This document shows positions 8,819 through 17,671 of a stretch of 56,468 bases of DNA, in pieces (position 1 is the first letter of the stretch; each line of letters opens with the position of its first letter). Made by a program: the position numbers and the translations under genes. The notes beneath the pieces are model-generated. The model did not search any database. It had not been told where the DNA came from and saw only the letters and a program-made list of their open reading frames with translations. This stretch comes from Frankia sp. RB7 (GTDB lineage Bacteria > Pseudomonadota > Alphaproteobacteria > Rhizobiales > Xanthobacteraceae). The stretch is from assembly GCA_030403585.1 (NCBI GenBank), contig JAUEPE010000041.1:1-56468 (forward strand). The letters run 5' to 3'.

Positions 8819-9790
8819 ATGAAGCGTTTTCGGTTCAATCAGCAGGAGATCGTGTTCGCTGTCTTCGCGCTGCTGTTCCTCGTGTTCTCGATCTTCCTGA
8901 AAGGCTTCCTGACCGCAGACAATATGCTGACGCTGCTCCAGAACGTGGCGGTGCTCGGCATCCTCGGCCTCGCCATGGCGATCGTCGTGATCGGCCGCGG
9001 CATCGACATCTCGCTGATCGCAGCCCTCGCCGTGCCCCCGGGACTCGTGCTGCAGATGGTGCAGAACGGCCATTCGCTGCCGACCTCGCTTCTGGCTGCG
9101 GTGCTGCTCACGATTGCCTTCGGCCTCGTCAATGGCTGGCTGATCGCCTATGCCGAGGTGCCCTCGCTGTTTGCGACGCTGGCAACCGGTCTACTGCTCG
9201 CTGGGCTGGGCCAAGCTGCGCTGTTCCAGCTCGACGTCGTGCAATGGAGCCCGGGCATGAACGGCTTCGAACGGCTCGGACAGGGCACCGTTCTCGGCAT
9301 TCCGACGTCGATCTGGATGTTCGCGATCGCCTGCATCGTGGTCGCCTTCCTGCTGCGCCAGACCCGTTGGGGCGCTTATATCTATGCGATCGGCGATAAC
9401 CCTTACGCCGCGCGTGTCACCGGCATTCCCTCACGCCCGATCATTGTCCTGCAATATGTGGTCACCGCCCTGATCGGCTGCTTTGCCGGCCTCGTGCTGG
9501 CGGCCTCCGTCAATTCGATGCCGACCCGCATCTTCAACTCGACGCTGATCTACGACGTCATCCTGGTCGTCGTGCTCGGCGGCATCGGGCTCTCAGGCGG
9601 GCGTGGCGGCGTGCTTAACGTCATCATCGGCACGCTGCTGATCGGCACCATGCTCAACGGGATGACCATCATGGACATCTCCTACGCCGGGCAAAATCTG
9701 ATCAAAGGCGTGGTCCTGCTGCTCGCCGTCATCACGGACTCCTTCCTGAATCCGCGCAACGAAGAAACGGCACAGCAAGGCGACATCTGA
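8819..9790 (+). CDS. ABC transporter permease, RbsC-like (sugar-type)
   Basis: A 323-residue inner-membrane permease of the BPD_transp_2 (RbsC/XylH) family with about nine or ten hydrophobic segments. It begins with VFAVFALLFLVFSIFLKGFL, then has VLGILGLAMAIVVIGRGIDIS, the conserved stretch preceding the EAA-like loop, and the RWGAYIYAIGDNPYAARVTGIP segment that contacts the ATPase. It starts 40 bp after the ligase stop and is followed 40 bp later by the binding protein, so it belongs to the same operon. Together with the permease domain of the 707-residue fusion it likely forms a heterodimeric channel. The substrate is unknown. Confidence 0.92.
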   Translation: MKRFRFNQQEIVFAVFALLFLVFSIFLKGFLTADNMLTLLQNVAVLGILGLAMAIVVIGRGIDISLIAALAVPPGLVLQMVQNGHSLPTSLLAAVLLTIAFGLVNGWLIAYAEVPSLFATLATGLLLAGLGQAALFQLDVVQWSPGMNGFERLGQGTVLGIPTSIWMFAIACIVVAFLLRQTRWGAYIYAIGDNPYAARVTGIPSRPIIVLQYVVTALIGCFAGLVLAASVNSMPTRIFNSTLIYDVILVVVLGGIGLSGGRGGVLNVIIGTLLIGTMLNGMTIMDISYAGQNLIKGVVLLLAVITDSFLNPRNEETAQQGDI

Positions 9791-9830
9791 ACGACCGACA
9801 AGAACGACAATGACAACCAAGGAGGAAGCA

Positions 9831-10847
9831 ATGAAGACCTTTGGCAGCCTGACAAAGACAACCCTCGCCGCACTGGCTCTCGCGGCACTGACCGGACCGG
9901 CTCTCGCCCAGCAGGGCCTGGACGAGCCGTTCCAGAAGCCGTTCAAGGAAGCGCTCGCCGGCAAGACCGTGGCCTATGTGCCGGTCGCCATGAACTTCGA
10001 CCTCACCGAGGGCTGGTACGCCGGGCTCAAGAAGGAGCTCGAGCCGTTCGGCGTCAAGTTCGTGATCCGCGACGCCAATTGGAACACCAATGCCGGCGCG
10101 CAGGCGGTCACCTCGCTGATCTCCGAGAAGCCGGCGGTGATCGTGGTGCATAACCCGGACGTGCAGACCTACGCAAAATTGCTGCAGCGCGCCGAGAACG
10201 AAGGCATCTTCGTCATCCAGATCAACATGGGCTCGGCCTATCGCAGCTCCGCCTTCGTCGGCGCCAACTGGGTCGAGATCGGCGAACGCCAGACCGAAGG
10301 CGTGGTCAAGGCGTGCGAGGGCAAGTCGAACAAGATCGCGATCATCCAGGGCGCGCTGTCGGCCGCCGCGAGCGCCTATACGCTCAAGGGCGTCGAAAAC
10401 GTTCTCGCCAAGCATCCGGAGGTCAAGGTGGTGTCGAGCCAAGCCGCCGACTGGGATGCCGCCAAGGCCAAGGCGATCACGCAAACCGTGCTGAAGCAGA
10501 ATCCCGATCTCTGCGGCATCGTGGGCTTCTGGGACGGCATGGACATCGGCACCGCGGCCGCAGTCAAGGAAGCTGGCCTCACCGGCAAGGTGTTCCTCGC
10601 GACCTCGGGCGGCGGAGAGCGCAAGGGCGCTTGCGAACTGGTCAAGTCCGGCGCGTTCGACCTCAACATGAGCTACGACGTCCCGACCCAGGCCGCCCAG
10701 ATGGCCGGCACGATCAAATGGCTGCTGTCGTCGGGCGCCAAGCCCGGTTCGATCAAGGGCTCGGAATACACCACACTGATCCCGATCACCAAGGAGAACG
10801 CCGACAGCCCGATGTCCTGCTGGAATCTCAGCGACCTCAAGAAATAG
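9831..10847 (+). CDS. ABC transporter substrate-binding protein, ribose-type (PBP domain 4)
   Basis: A 338-residue periplasmic binding protein. The signal peptide is residues 1-26 (cleavage after ALA). The mature part starts GLDEPFQKPFKEAL, then KTVAYVPVAMNFDLTEGW and IVVHNPDVQTYAKLL, in the pattern of sugar-binding RbsB/XylF relatives. The start ATG has a perfect AAGGAGG nearby, which decides against an earlier in-frame ATG at 9810. It sits between two permease genes of the importer operon, and the strong ribosome site fits the usual excess of binding protein over membrane parts. Aromatic residues near the expected binding cleft (FWDGMD) are compatible with a sugar or cyclic polyol, but this is not decisive. 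Confidence 0.92.
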   Translation: MKTFGSLTKTTLAALALAALTGPALAQQGLDEPFQKPFKEALAGKTVAYVPVAMNFDLTEGWYAGLKKELEPFGVKFVIRDANWNTNAGAQAVTSLISEKPAVIVVHNPDVQTYAKLLQRAENEGIFVIQINMGSAYRSSAFVGANWVEIGERQTEGVVKACEGKSNKIAIIQGALSAAASAYTLKGVENVLAKHPEVKVVSSQAADWDAAKAKAITQTVLKQNPDLCGIVGFWDGMDIGTAAAVKEAGLTGKVFLATSGGGERKGACELVKSGAFDLNMSYDVPTQAAQMAGTIKWLLSSGAKPGSIKGSEYTTLIPITKENADSPMSCWNLSDLKK

Positions 10848-10929
10848 GCCGGCGCTGACGCTTGAGGTCCCCGGCGACTGTTCAGGTCCCGGGGACCTCG
10901 CTCCCAACTTTTCCCATGCTCCTGTTGGA

Positions 10930-13053
10930 ATGCCGATGCGCGATACCCTGACAAGCCTGCGTTACCGCTACTGGCCGGATCATCTGCTCGGTGAAATTCT
11001 GTCCAAGCGATGGACCGAAACAGCCATTCCGGTCATCCTTCTCCTGATCGTTGGCTTTGCGTTCAGTCGATCCATCGACAACTTCCTGTCGCCGGCGAGC
11101 CTCGCCGACACCGCGCGACAGGCTGGCGAGATCGGCTTCATCGCGCTCGGGCTCGCGCTCGTCGTCATCGTCGGCGGCATCGATCTTTCCGTCGGTTCGA
11201 TCTTCGCGCTGACCGACTTCTGCGCGCTCTATCTGCTCGACGTGCTGGGCTGGCCGGTTCCGGCCGTGGTGGTCGCGACGCTGCTCTGCGGCGCGATGCT
11301 CGGCGCCGTCAACGGCATCCTGGTCGGATATCTTCGGCTGCGAGCCTTCATCACCACGCTGATCACGCTGATCATCTACCGCTCGGCCTACGATCTCCTG
11401 ATCCAGCGCTACTCCAACGCGATCGCATCGGCCTTCCCCGACATCCCGTCCTGGGACTTCATTGGCGCCGGCTCTGTCTTCGGCGTCCCCACCGTGGCGC
11501 TGGCCTATATCGTCATCGCCATTTTCGGCCACATCTTCCTCACCCGGTTGCGACCGGGCTGGCACATCACCGCGATCGGCGGCTCGCGTCGCTCGGCATA
11601 TAATTCAGGCATTCCCGTTCGCCGCACGATCGCGCTCTGCTACGTCGCAAGCGGCGTGCTGACCAGCATTGGCGCGCTGTTCTTCGCATCCAGACTCGGA
11701 ACCGTCGGTGGTGACATCGGCGTCGGCCTGGAAGTGATCGTGCTGACCGCGACCGTGCTCGGCGGCATCACGCTCGGCGGCGGCAAGGGCTCGGTCGCCA
11801 AATCAGCGGTGGGCGTGCTGATCGTGCTCCTGATCACCAACGGTCTCACAACCATGAACGCGCGCGGCGGCGTCAACCGCATGGCGCTGGCCGGCATCCT
11901 GCTCGTCGCCGCCATGGTCGACATACGCTGGCAGAAGAACCGGACCCGCATCATCAGCAAGGTCTACGTCGCGCCGACCTACCACGAACTGCCGCCGCCA
12001 CCGCCGACAGAAATCGGGCAAGGCGGACCATTCGAGCAGAACGACAAGCTGCGTGACGTCGAGGCGATCGGCCTTGGCCGCATCGAGGCGCCGGAAGACG
12101 TCATCCTCGATCGCCACGACAATCTCTATGCCGGCTCGCGCCACGGCGACATCATGCGCTTCCTCGCGCCCGACTACCAAAAAATGGAAGTATTCGCCCA
12201 TATCGGCGGCCAACCGCTCGGCATGGCCTTCGACCGCGAGGACAATCTCTATGTCTGCATCGGCGGCATGGGGCTCTATCGCATCAAGCCTGACGGCACC
12301 GTGGAAAAGGCGACCGACGAGACCAACCGCAGCATGCGCTCGGTCAACGACGACAGCCGCCTGCGGCTCGCCGATGACCTCGACATCACTGACGACGGCC
12401 TGATCTTCTTTTCCGAGGCAACGGTACGTTACGAGATGGACGAGTGGCCGATCGACGGACTGGAAGCGCGCGGTAACGGCCGCATCATCTCCTACGACAC
12501 CAAGACCCGCGCGACACGCACCGAGCTGCGCGGCCTCAAATTCCCGAACGGCATTTGCGTCGCCAGCGACGGCCAGTCGATCCTATTCGCCGAAACCTTT
12601 GGCTGCTCGATCAAGCGCTACTGGTTCGCGGGCCCGAAGAAGGGCGCGGTCGAGATCGTCATGGACAATCTGCCGGGCTACCCCGACAACATCAACCTGG
12701 CCTCCGACGGCAATTACTGGCTCGCACTGGTCGGAATGCGCAGCCCATCGCTCGACCTCGCCTGGAAGATGCCGGGCTTCCGTCGCCGCATGGCCAAGCG
12801 CGTGCCGGTCGACGAATGGCTGTTTCCCAACATCAACACCGGCTGCGTGGTCAAGTTCAACGAGCAGGGCAAGATCGTCGAATCGTTCTGGGATCTGCAC
12901 GGTGAGAACCACCCGATGATTACCTCGATGCGCGAGCATCGCGGCTATCTCTATCTGGGCGGCATCCTCAACAACCGGATCGGCCGATACAAGCTCGACA
13001 ATGCCGATCCGAACTTCGTCCAGTACGACAAGCGGTGGGGGAAGCTGTCGTGA
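10930..13053 (+). CDS. ABC permease (RbsC-like) fused to SMP-30/strictosidine-synthase-like propeller
   Basis: A 707-residue fusion. Residues 1 to about 335 form an RbsC-type permease (ALVVIVGGIDLSVGSIFAL, LGAVNGILVGYLRLRAFITT, ITLGGGKGSVAKSAVG). A proline-rich linker (LPPPPPTE, about 345-355) leads to a C-terminal beta-propeller of about 345 residues: GRIEAPEDVILDRHDNLYAGS, YVCIGGMGLYRI, LRLADDLDITDDGLIFFSEAT, LKFPNGICVASDGQSILFAET and YPDNINLASDGNYWLA. These are the metal-ligand and repeat motifs of the SMP-30/gluconolactonase/strictosidine synthase superfamily. Because RbsC-type permeases have cytoplasmic termini, the propeller probably faces the cytoplasm, at the channel exit, and could open a lactone as the substrate enters. 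The open frame is continuous, with no sign of frame damage. The next gene overlaps its stop. Confidence 0.9.
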   Translation: MPMRDTLTSLRYRYWPDHLLGEILSKRWTETAIPVILLLIVGFAFSRSIDNFLSPASLADTARQAGEIGFIALGLALVVIVGGIDLSVGSIFALTDFCALYLLDVLGWPVPAVVVATLLCGAMLGAVNGILVGYLRLRAFITTLITLIIYRSAYDLLIQRYSNAIASAFPDIPSWDFIGAGSVFGVPTVALAYIVIAIFGHIFLTRLRPGWHITAIGGSRRSAYNSGIPVRRTIALCYVASGVLTSIGALFFASRLGTVGGDIGVGLEVIVLTATVLGGITLGGGKGSVAKSAVGVLIVLLITNGLTTMNARGGVNRMALAGILLVAAMVDIRWQKNRTRIISKVYVAPTYHELPPPPPTEIGQGGPFEQNDKLRDVEAIGLGRIEAPEDVILDRHDNLYAGSRHGDIMRFLAPDYQKMEVFAHIGGQPLGMAFDREDNLYVCIGGMGLYRIKPDGTVEKATDETNRSMRSVNDDSRLRLADDLDITDDGLIFFSEATVRYEMDEWPIDGLEARGNGRIISYDTKTRATRTELRGLKFPNGICVASDGQSILFAETFGCSIKRYWFAGPKKGAVEIVMDNLPGYPDNINLASDGNYWLALVGMRSPSLDLAWKMPGFRRRMAKRVPVDEWLFPNINTGCVVKFNEQGKIVESFWDLHGENHPMITSMREHRGYLYLGGILNNRIGRYKLDNADPNFVQYDKRWGKLS

Positions 13054-14147
13054 TCGCAGCCGTCAGAGACTTCGCCAACCGCTTTCTCGGGCGCGGCGAC
13101 GCCACCATCACCGTGCCGTCCTTCGACGGCGCATTGAAGCCGAACCAGAAGCTGGAATCGGCCGAGACCGTGCTGACATGCGAGGCGCCGGAGGATCTCG
13201 CCACCGATGGAAGCAACCTCTTCATCGCTGACGGCCGGCGGCTGATGTGCCTGAACGGCGGCATGGTATCGGAGGTGCGCAGCTTCGAGCAGCCGATATC
13301 GGCACTATGCGCCCTTCCCGGCGGCGGCCTTGCCGTCGCGCTCGGCGGACGCGAGGTGCATCACTATTCAAGCCCCTCGGCCGAACAACCAGGCGTGACG
13401 TTTGCCGATGCGGCCTTCAACGCGATCAACGCGCTCGCGCTGGCGGATGACAACACCCTGATCGCAACGGACGGTTCGATGACATGCGGCGTCGACGATT
13501 GGGCGCGCGATCTACTGGAGCTCAACCGAACCGGCCGCGTGTTCAGGCTCGATCCCGCTAGCAAAACGGTGACACGATTGGCCCAGGGGTTCGGTTATGC
13601 CTTTGGCGCCTGCGCGCATGGCAACGCCATGCTGGTCAGCGAGAGCTGGCGTCATCGCCTCGTTCTCGTCTCGCCCGGCGCATCGCCAAAGGCCGTGCTC
13701 GCCCACCTTCCCGTCTATCCGTCGCGGCTGTCGAAAGCCTCAGGCGGCGGTTACTGGCTGACCGCTTTCACCGCACGGACCCAGCTCATCGAATTCGTGC
13801 TGCGCGAGCCCGGCTATCGGCGCCGCATGATGGCGGAGATCGATCCGGCCTATTGGGTTGCGCCGCGCCTGCGCTCCGGGCGCTCGTTCAAAGAGCCGAT
13901 GCAGGGCGCACACATCAAGACCATGGGCGTCATCAAGCCGTGGGCGCCGCCGCGCTCCTACGGTCTCGTCATCCGTCTCGATGCGGACGGCCAGCCGCTC
14001 TATTCGCTGCACAGCCGGGTCGACGGTTTCAATCACGGCGTCGTCGCCGCCATCGAGATGGGCCACGATCTCGTCCTGATTGCCAAGGGACCGGGCCGGG
14101 TCCTGCGATTGCCCCTTGCTGGCCTTGCCGAGGAGTTTCGCCCATGA
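13050..14147 (+). CDS. SMP-30/strictosidine-synthase-like propeller protein
   Basis: A 365-residue protein from a GTG start that overlaps the stop of the permease fusion (GTGA) and has GGGGAAG just upstream. It is a paralogue of the propeller half of the preceding protein: LTCEAPEDLATDGSNLFIADG matches its first blade, and YPSRLSKASGGGYWLTA, the PGYRRRM segment and a late FNHGVV region parallel its blades. It has no signal peptide and is presumably cytoplasmic. Known family members are lactonases, organophosphate hydrolases or binding proteins; metal-ligand Glu/Asn/Asp residues cannot be assigned with certainty here. Tight coupling to a transporter suggests it processes the imported compound in concert with the fused copy. 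Confidence 0.85.
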   Translation: MIAAVRDFANRFLGRGDATITVPSFDGALKPNQKLESAETVLTCEAPEDLATDGSNLFIADGRRLMCLNGGMVSEVRSFEQPISALCALPGGGLAVALGGREVHHYSSPSAEQPGVTFADAAFNAINALALADDNTLIATDGSMTCGVDDWARDLLELNRTGRVFRLDPASKTVTRLAQGFGYAFGACAHGNAMLVSESWRHRLVLVSPGASPKAVLAHLPVYPSRLSKASGGGYWLTAFTARTQLIEFVLREPGYRRRMMAEIDPAYWVAPRLRSGRSFKEPMQGAHIKTMGVIKPWAPPRSYGLVIRLDADGQPLYSLHSRVDGFNHGVVAAIEMGHDLVLIAKGPGRVLRLPLAGLAEEFRP

Positions 14148-15640
14148 GCGACATCGCACTCTCGCTGCGCAAGGCGACAAAACTCTACGCCGGCGTGCCA
14201 GCCATCGACGGGGTCGACTTCGACCTCCGCCGCGGCGAGATTCACGCACTGGTCGGCGAGAACGGCGCGGGCAAATCGACGCTGACCAAAGTGATGGCCG
14301 GCGTGGTGACGCTGACCTCGGGTACGATGATGGTCAACGGCGCCGATGTCGCGCCGAAGACGCCGCTGGAAGCGCGCAATCTCGGCATCGCCATGGTGTT
14401 CCAGGAGAACAGCCTGGTGCCGACCATGACGGTCGCGCAGAATCTATTTCTCGGGCAGGAGAAGTTCTATAACCGCCTGCGCGGCATCTACATCGCCGCG
14501 CAGCAATTTTTGCAGTCGCTCAATTTCGACGTCACGCCGACCGCAACCGTCGGCGGTCTCGGCGCTGCCAAGAAACAGATGGTCGAGATCGCACGCGCGG
14601 TCCTGCACCGCGCCAAGGTCATCATCTTCGACGAGCCGACCGCATCGCTGACGCCGGAAGAGAAGAAATACTTCTTCGACCTCGTTCGCGACCTAAAGAA
14701 GCGCGGCGTCTCGATCGTCTTCATCTCGCATGCCCTGGAAGAAGCCCTGCTGCTCGCCGACCGCATTACGGTGCTGCGCGATGGCAAGCATGTCGTGACC
14801 GATGACGCCGCCAAATTCGACCGCGCCGCGATCATCCAGGCCATGGTCGGGCGCGACCTCTCGAATACCCTCTACGGTTCGAGGAAGAGCAGCGTGCGTG
14901 CGGCTGGCGCGCGCGTGCTCACGGTGCAGAATTTGAAGATGGCACCGATGGTGAAGAACAATTCGCTGTCGGTATTCGCAGGCCAGATCACCGGCGTGTT
15001 CGGCCTGGTCGGCGCGGGCCGCACCGAGACGTTCAAGATCGTCGCCGGCGTGCTCAAGCGCGACTTCTTCCATGGCGGCGAGATCCTGCTGCACGACCAA
15101 CCGGTGCGCTACCGGGTGCCGGCGCCGGCAGTCAAGGCCGGCATCGCCTATGTCACCGAGGATCGCAAGGTCGAGGGGTTCTTCGAGACGTCCTCGATCG
15201 CGCGCAACATCTATCTCGGCCTGCTATCGAAATTTCCCAAGGGCCGGATGATGCTGTCGCGGCGGGAAAACGACACGGTCGGCAAGACCTGGATCGAAAA
15301 GCTCAAGGTTCGCGCCATCGGCAACGACGGCAAGGTGGTCGAGCTGTCCGGCGGCAATCAGCAGAAGGTCGTGATCGCGAAATCGCTGGTGCAGGAGCCC
15401 GACCTGATCATCTTCGACGAGCCGACCCGCGGCGTCGACGTCGGCGCCATCGTCGAGATCCACGATCTGATCAACCGGCTCGCCGACGAAGGCAAGGCGG
15501 TGGTCGTCATCTCGTCCTATCTGCCCGAGATCATGGCGCTGTCCGACCGCATCCTGGTTTCACGTCAGGGCAAGGTGGTCGAGGAGTTCTCCGCGCTGGA
15601 GGCGACGGAGGAGAAGATCATGTACGCGGCGATTCACTAG
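14144..15640 (+). CDS. ABC transporter ATP-binding protein, RbsA/MglA-like double NBD
   Basis: A 498-residue protein with two nucleotide-binding domains. NBD1 has Walker A GENGAGKS (38-45), Walker B VIIFDEPTAS and a degenerate signature (LGAAKKQM in place of LSGGQ). NBD2 has the degenerate Walker A typical of RbsA (GLVGAGRTE), an intact signature LSGGNQQKV and Walker B LIIFDEPTRGVDVGA. The start ATG overlaps the stop of the propeller gene (ATGA). It completes an importer with two permease chains, one ATPase and one binding protein, and ends the operon, with a convergent DUF2059 gene 9 bp further on. It energises uptake at the inner membrane. Confidence 0.93.
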   Translation: MSDIALSLRKATKLYAGVPAIDGVDFDLRRGEIHALVGENGAGKSTLTKVMAGVVTLTSGTMMVNGADVAPKTPLEARNLGIAMVFQENSLVPTMTVAQNLFLGQEKFYNRLRGIYIAAQQFLQSLNFDVTPTATVGGLGAAKKQMVEIARAVLHRAKVIIFDEPTASLTPEEKKYFFDLVRDLKKRGVSIVFISHALEEALLLADRITVLRDGKHVVTDDAAKFDRAAIIQAMVGRDLSNTLYGSRKSSVRAAGARVLTVQNLKMAPMVKNNSLSVFAGQITGVFGLVGAGRTETFKIVAGVLKRDFFHGGEILLHDQPVRYRVPAPAVKAGIAYVTEDRKVEGFFETSSIARNIYLGLLSKFPKGRMMLSRRENDTVGKTWIEKLKVRAIGNDGKVVELSGGNQQKVVIAKSLVQEPDLIIFDEPTRGVDVGAIVEIHDLINRLADEGKAVVVISSYLPEIMALSDRILVSRQGKVVEEFSALEATEEKIMYAAIH

Positions 15641-15649
15641 AGACAGCGC

Positions 15650-16138
15650 CTACGGCTTGTGCACCTTCTGGCGCAGCGCCTCGATGAGGCGCTGCTTCAG
15701 TTTGTCGACGGCCTTCTGGTTCGCGTCCTGGCCGATCTGCGCACTCGCTTGCGCCAGCGCATCCGATTTCTCCAAAAGCTTCCGGCCGGCCGGCTGGGCG
15801 TAGAACGCCTCGATCTGGCGCAGTTCTTCCACGGTGAAGCTGGCGGCATAGAGGGCAGGGATCTGGTCGATCATCGACGCGGCGAATGGTGCGTAGATGT
15901 CGGAGCCCGGCGCGGTCATCGCATCATAATCGTGCTCGATCTCCGGCCTGTCCTGCGCGACCACGGGTCTCAGCTTGAGCATGAGCTGCGGCAGAGCCGC
16001 GCGATACTGATCCGCGATCTTCAGCGTGGTGACGAGTTTTCGCGCAGCATCCATCGCCTCGGGTGACGGCGCCTGCGCCGACGCGTTGCAGATGAGGAGC
16101 AGAAGGGCGCCGGCAATCGTCAACGAGAGTCTCGACAT
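15650..16138 (-). CDS. DUF2059 family exported protein
   Basis: A 162-residue protein. Residues 1-21 (SRLSLTIAGALLLLICNASAQ) form a signal peptide. The mature part is helical, with ARKLVTTLKIADQYRAALPQ and the FTVEELRQIEAFYAQPAGRKLLEKS block that defines DUF2059, a periplasmic family of unknown function. The ATG at the complement of 16136-16138 has GGAGATAT in front, better than a TTG five codons earlier. It lies convergent to the importer operon and 41 bp downstream of the OpgC gene stop, so it may be co-transcribed with OpgC. Confidence 0.85.
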   Translation of the reverse strand: MSRLSLTIAGALLLLICNASAQAPSPEAMDAARKLVTTLKIADQYRAALPQLMLKLRPVVAQDRPEIEHDYDAMTAPGSDIYAPFAASMIDQIPALYAASFTVEELRQIEAFYAQPAGRKLLEKSDALAQASAQIGQDANQKAVDKLKQRLIEALRQKVHKP

Positions 16139-16179
16139 GGATATCTCCTGCAAAATCGCCCGCGCGACGCGATGGGCCC

Positions 16180-17400
16180 TCAGCGGCTGACGGGAGCTGC
16201 GGCGATGATCTTGACCGGTGCGCCTTCGGCGGCGTGCTCGGCCTCGTCGTCGACATCAGTCACCTTGACGAAGAGGCTGGGCACCCGCTCGGCGCGGTCG
16301 AGCAGCCACGCGGCCCCGACCATGATGGCGAAGCCCGCGAAGGAGACGGCGAGCTGCTCCCAGACGCCCCTTGTGTATTGCATCAGTATCCAATGCGCCG
16401 AGAACGACAGGAACACGCTGAGGCAGAAGATCGGCAGCGAGTGCTGGCCGCACAGGATGACAGGGCGCAGCCATTTCAAATGCAACGCCTTCCAGTGGCG
16501 CGGGACGAAATAGGTCACCCAGATCCCCAGCGCCAGGAAATGCGTGAAGCGCAGCATGTCGAGGTCGGTCTTGTCGATAGGGTAGATCGCCTTGATCATC
16601 CATTTCGGGATCAGGGCCTCGAGCGCGTGAACGTGCCATGTCATCACGATCAGGAGGGCGAACGCGATCCATGCCGCGGCCAGGCCCATCACCGGCTTCG
16701 ACCAGACCCATTTGGCGATCTTCTCGATCTGGCCGATGCCGCACCATGCGGCGACGACGAACATGAGCTGCCAGCAGAACGGATTGAAGTACCAGGTCGT
16801 GCCGGGCGGATAGGAGGCGATGTTCCAGTCGAACCAGCGCGACAGCACATAGAGCACCGCGGACGCGGCGAGCGTCAGGTTCGGCCGGCGCACCAGGCAC
16901 CACACGATGAAGGGCGCGGCGATCACCAGCGTGATGTAGAGCGGCAGCACGTCGAGATTGACCGGCTTGTAGCGCAGCGAGAGCGCCTGCCCGATCAGGA
17001 TGTCCGGATGGTCGAGGAAACTATGAACGTTGAACTCGTCCGCATACATCGGGTTGTCGAATCGCCTGATCGTGCGGGCGATCTGCGCCGTGAACAGCAG
17101 GAACAGCATGATGTGGGCGACGTACATTTCCGCCGCGCGCCGCCACAGCCGCTTCAGCGCGGCGATGAACCAGCCGCCGGCGACGATCGGCGCGTAGATC
17201 CAGCCGACCAGATAGCCGGAGATGAAGACGAAGAACTCGGCGGCATCGCTGAAACCGTAATTGCGCAGGGTCAGCCAGGCGACGACGTCGTGCGGGATGT
17301 GATCGAGGAAGATCATCCACAGGCCGATGCCGCGGAACAGGTCGAGCCGCAAATCGCGCTCGACAGGAGCCAGGAGAGCTTGCTGGTCCCGTATGGTCAT
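16180..17400 (-). CDS. OpgC-family membrane acyltransferase
   Basis: A 406-residue inner-membrane protein with about ten hydrophobic segments. It begins RDLRLDLFRGIGLWMIFLDH, the signature of the OpgC C-terminal family, and continues with RNYGFSDAAEFFVFISGYLVG and a series of helices up to WLLDRAERVPSLFVKV. OpgC proteins transfer succinyl or other acyl groups to osmoregulated periplasmic glucans, in rhizobia cyclic beta-glucans. The conserved Asp/His near the N-terminus (LDH) is present. It is followed by the DUF2059 gene on the same strand. Substrate assignment rests on family only; several OpgC paralogues of unknown specificity are usual in one bradyrhizobial genome. Confidence 0.87.
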   Translation of the reverse strand: MTIRDQQALLAPVERDLRLDLFRGIGLWMIFLDHIPHDVVAWLTLRNYGFSDAAEFFVFISGYLVGWIYAPIVAGGWFIAALKRLWRRAAEMYVAHIMLFLLFTAQIARTIRRFDNPMYADEFNVHSFLDHPDILIGQALSLRYKPVNLDVLPLYITLVIAAPFIVWCLVRRPNLTLAASAVLYVLSRWFDWNIASYPPGTTWYFNPFCWQLMFVVAAWCGIGQIEKIAKWVWSKPVMGLAAAWIAFALLIVMTWHVHALEALIPKWMIKAIYPIDKTDLDMLRFTHFLALGIWVTYFVPRHWKALHLKWLRPVILCGQHSLPIFCLSVFLSFSAHWILMQYTRGVWEQLAVSFAGFAIMVGAAWLLDRAERVPSLFVKVTDVDDEAEHAAEGAPVKIIAAAPVSR

Positions 17401-17671
17401 GGCCCCGCCTCGGTCCGGTGGGCGTCGCGCCGTCGCGGCGCCGATGAATTCGAATGCTGAAAAATATCAATCAAATCGTCACCTGACCCGGCGACTGGAA
17501 ACCCAACGGTAGCCGACCTTGGCGCCTGCGCAAGGGACTTTGTCACGACAACGCACGGGCCGCCTTCCACAAAAGGCGAAAACAACCCCATGCACAGTAG
17601 CCAAGCCCTTGCATCGCCTGCGAAAATCATTTGACCCGTCGGGCAAAAACGAAAGGCGTCGCGACCGCGGC

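Noticed and set aside
9810..9830. Earlier ATG for the ribose-type binding protein
   Set aside because: It places the AAGGAGG ribosome site inside the gene and spoils the signal peptide N-terminus.
16234..17460. Long plus-strand frame opposite OpgC
   Set aside because: Composition of a shadow frame; the minus strand carries clear membrane segments and OpgC motifs.
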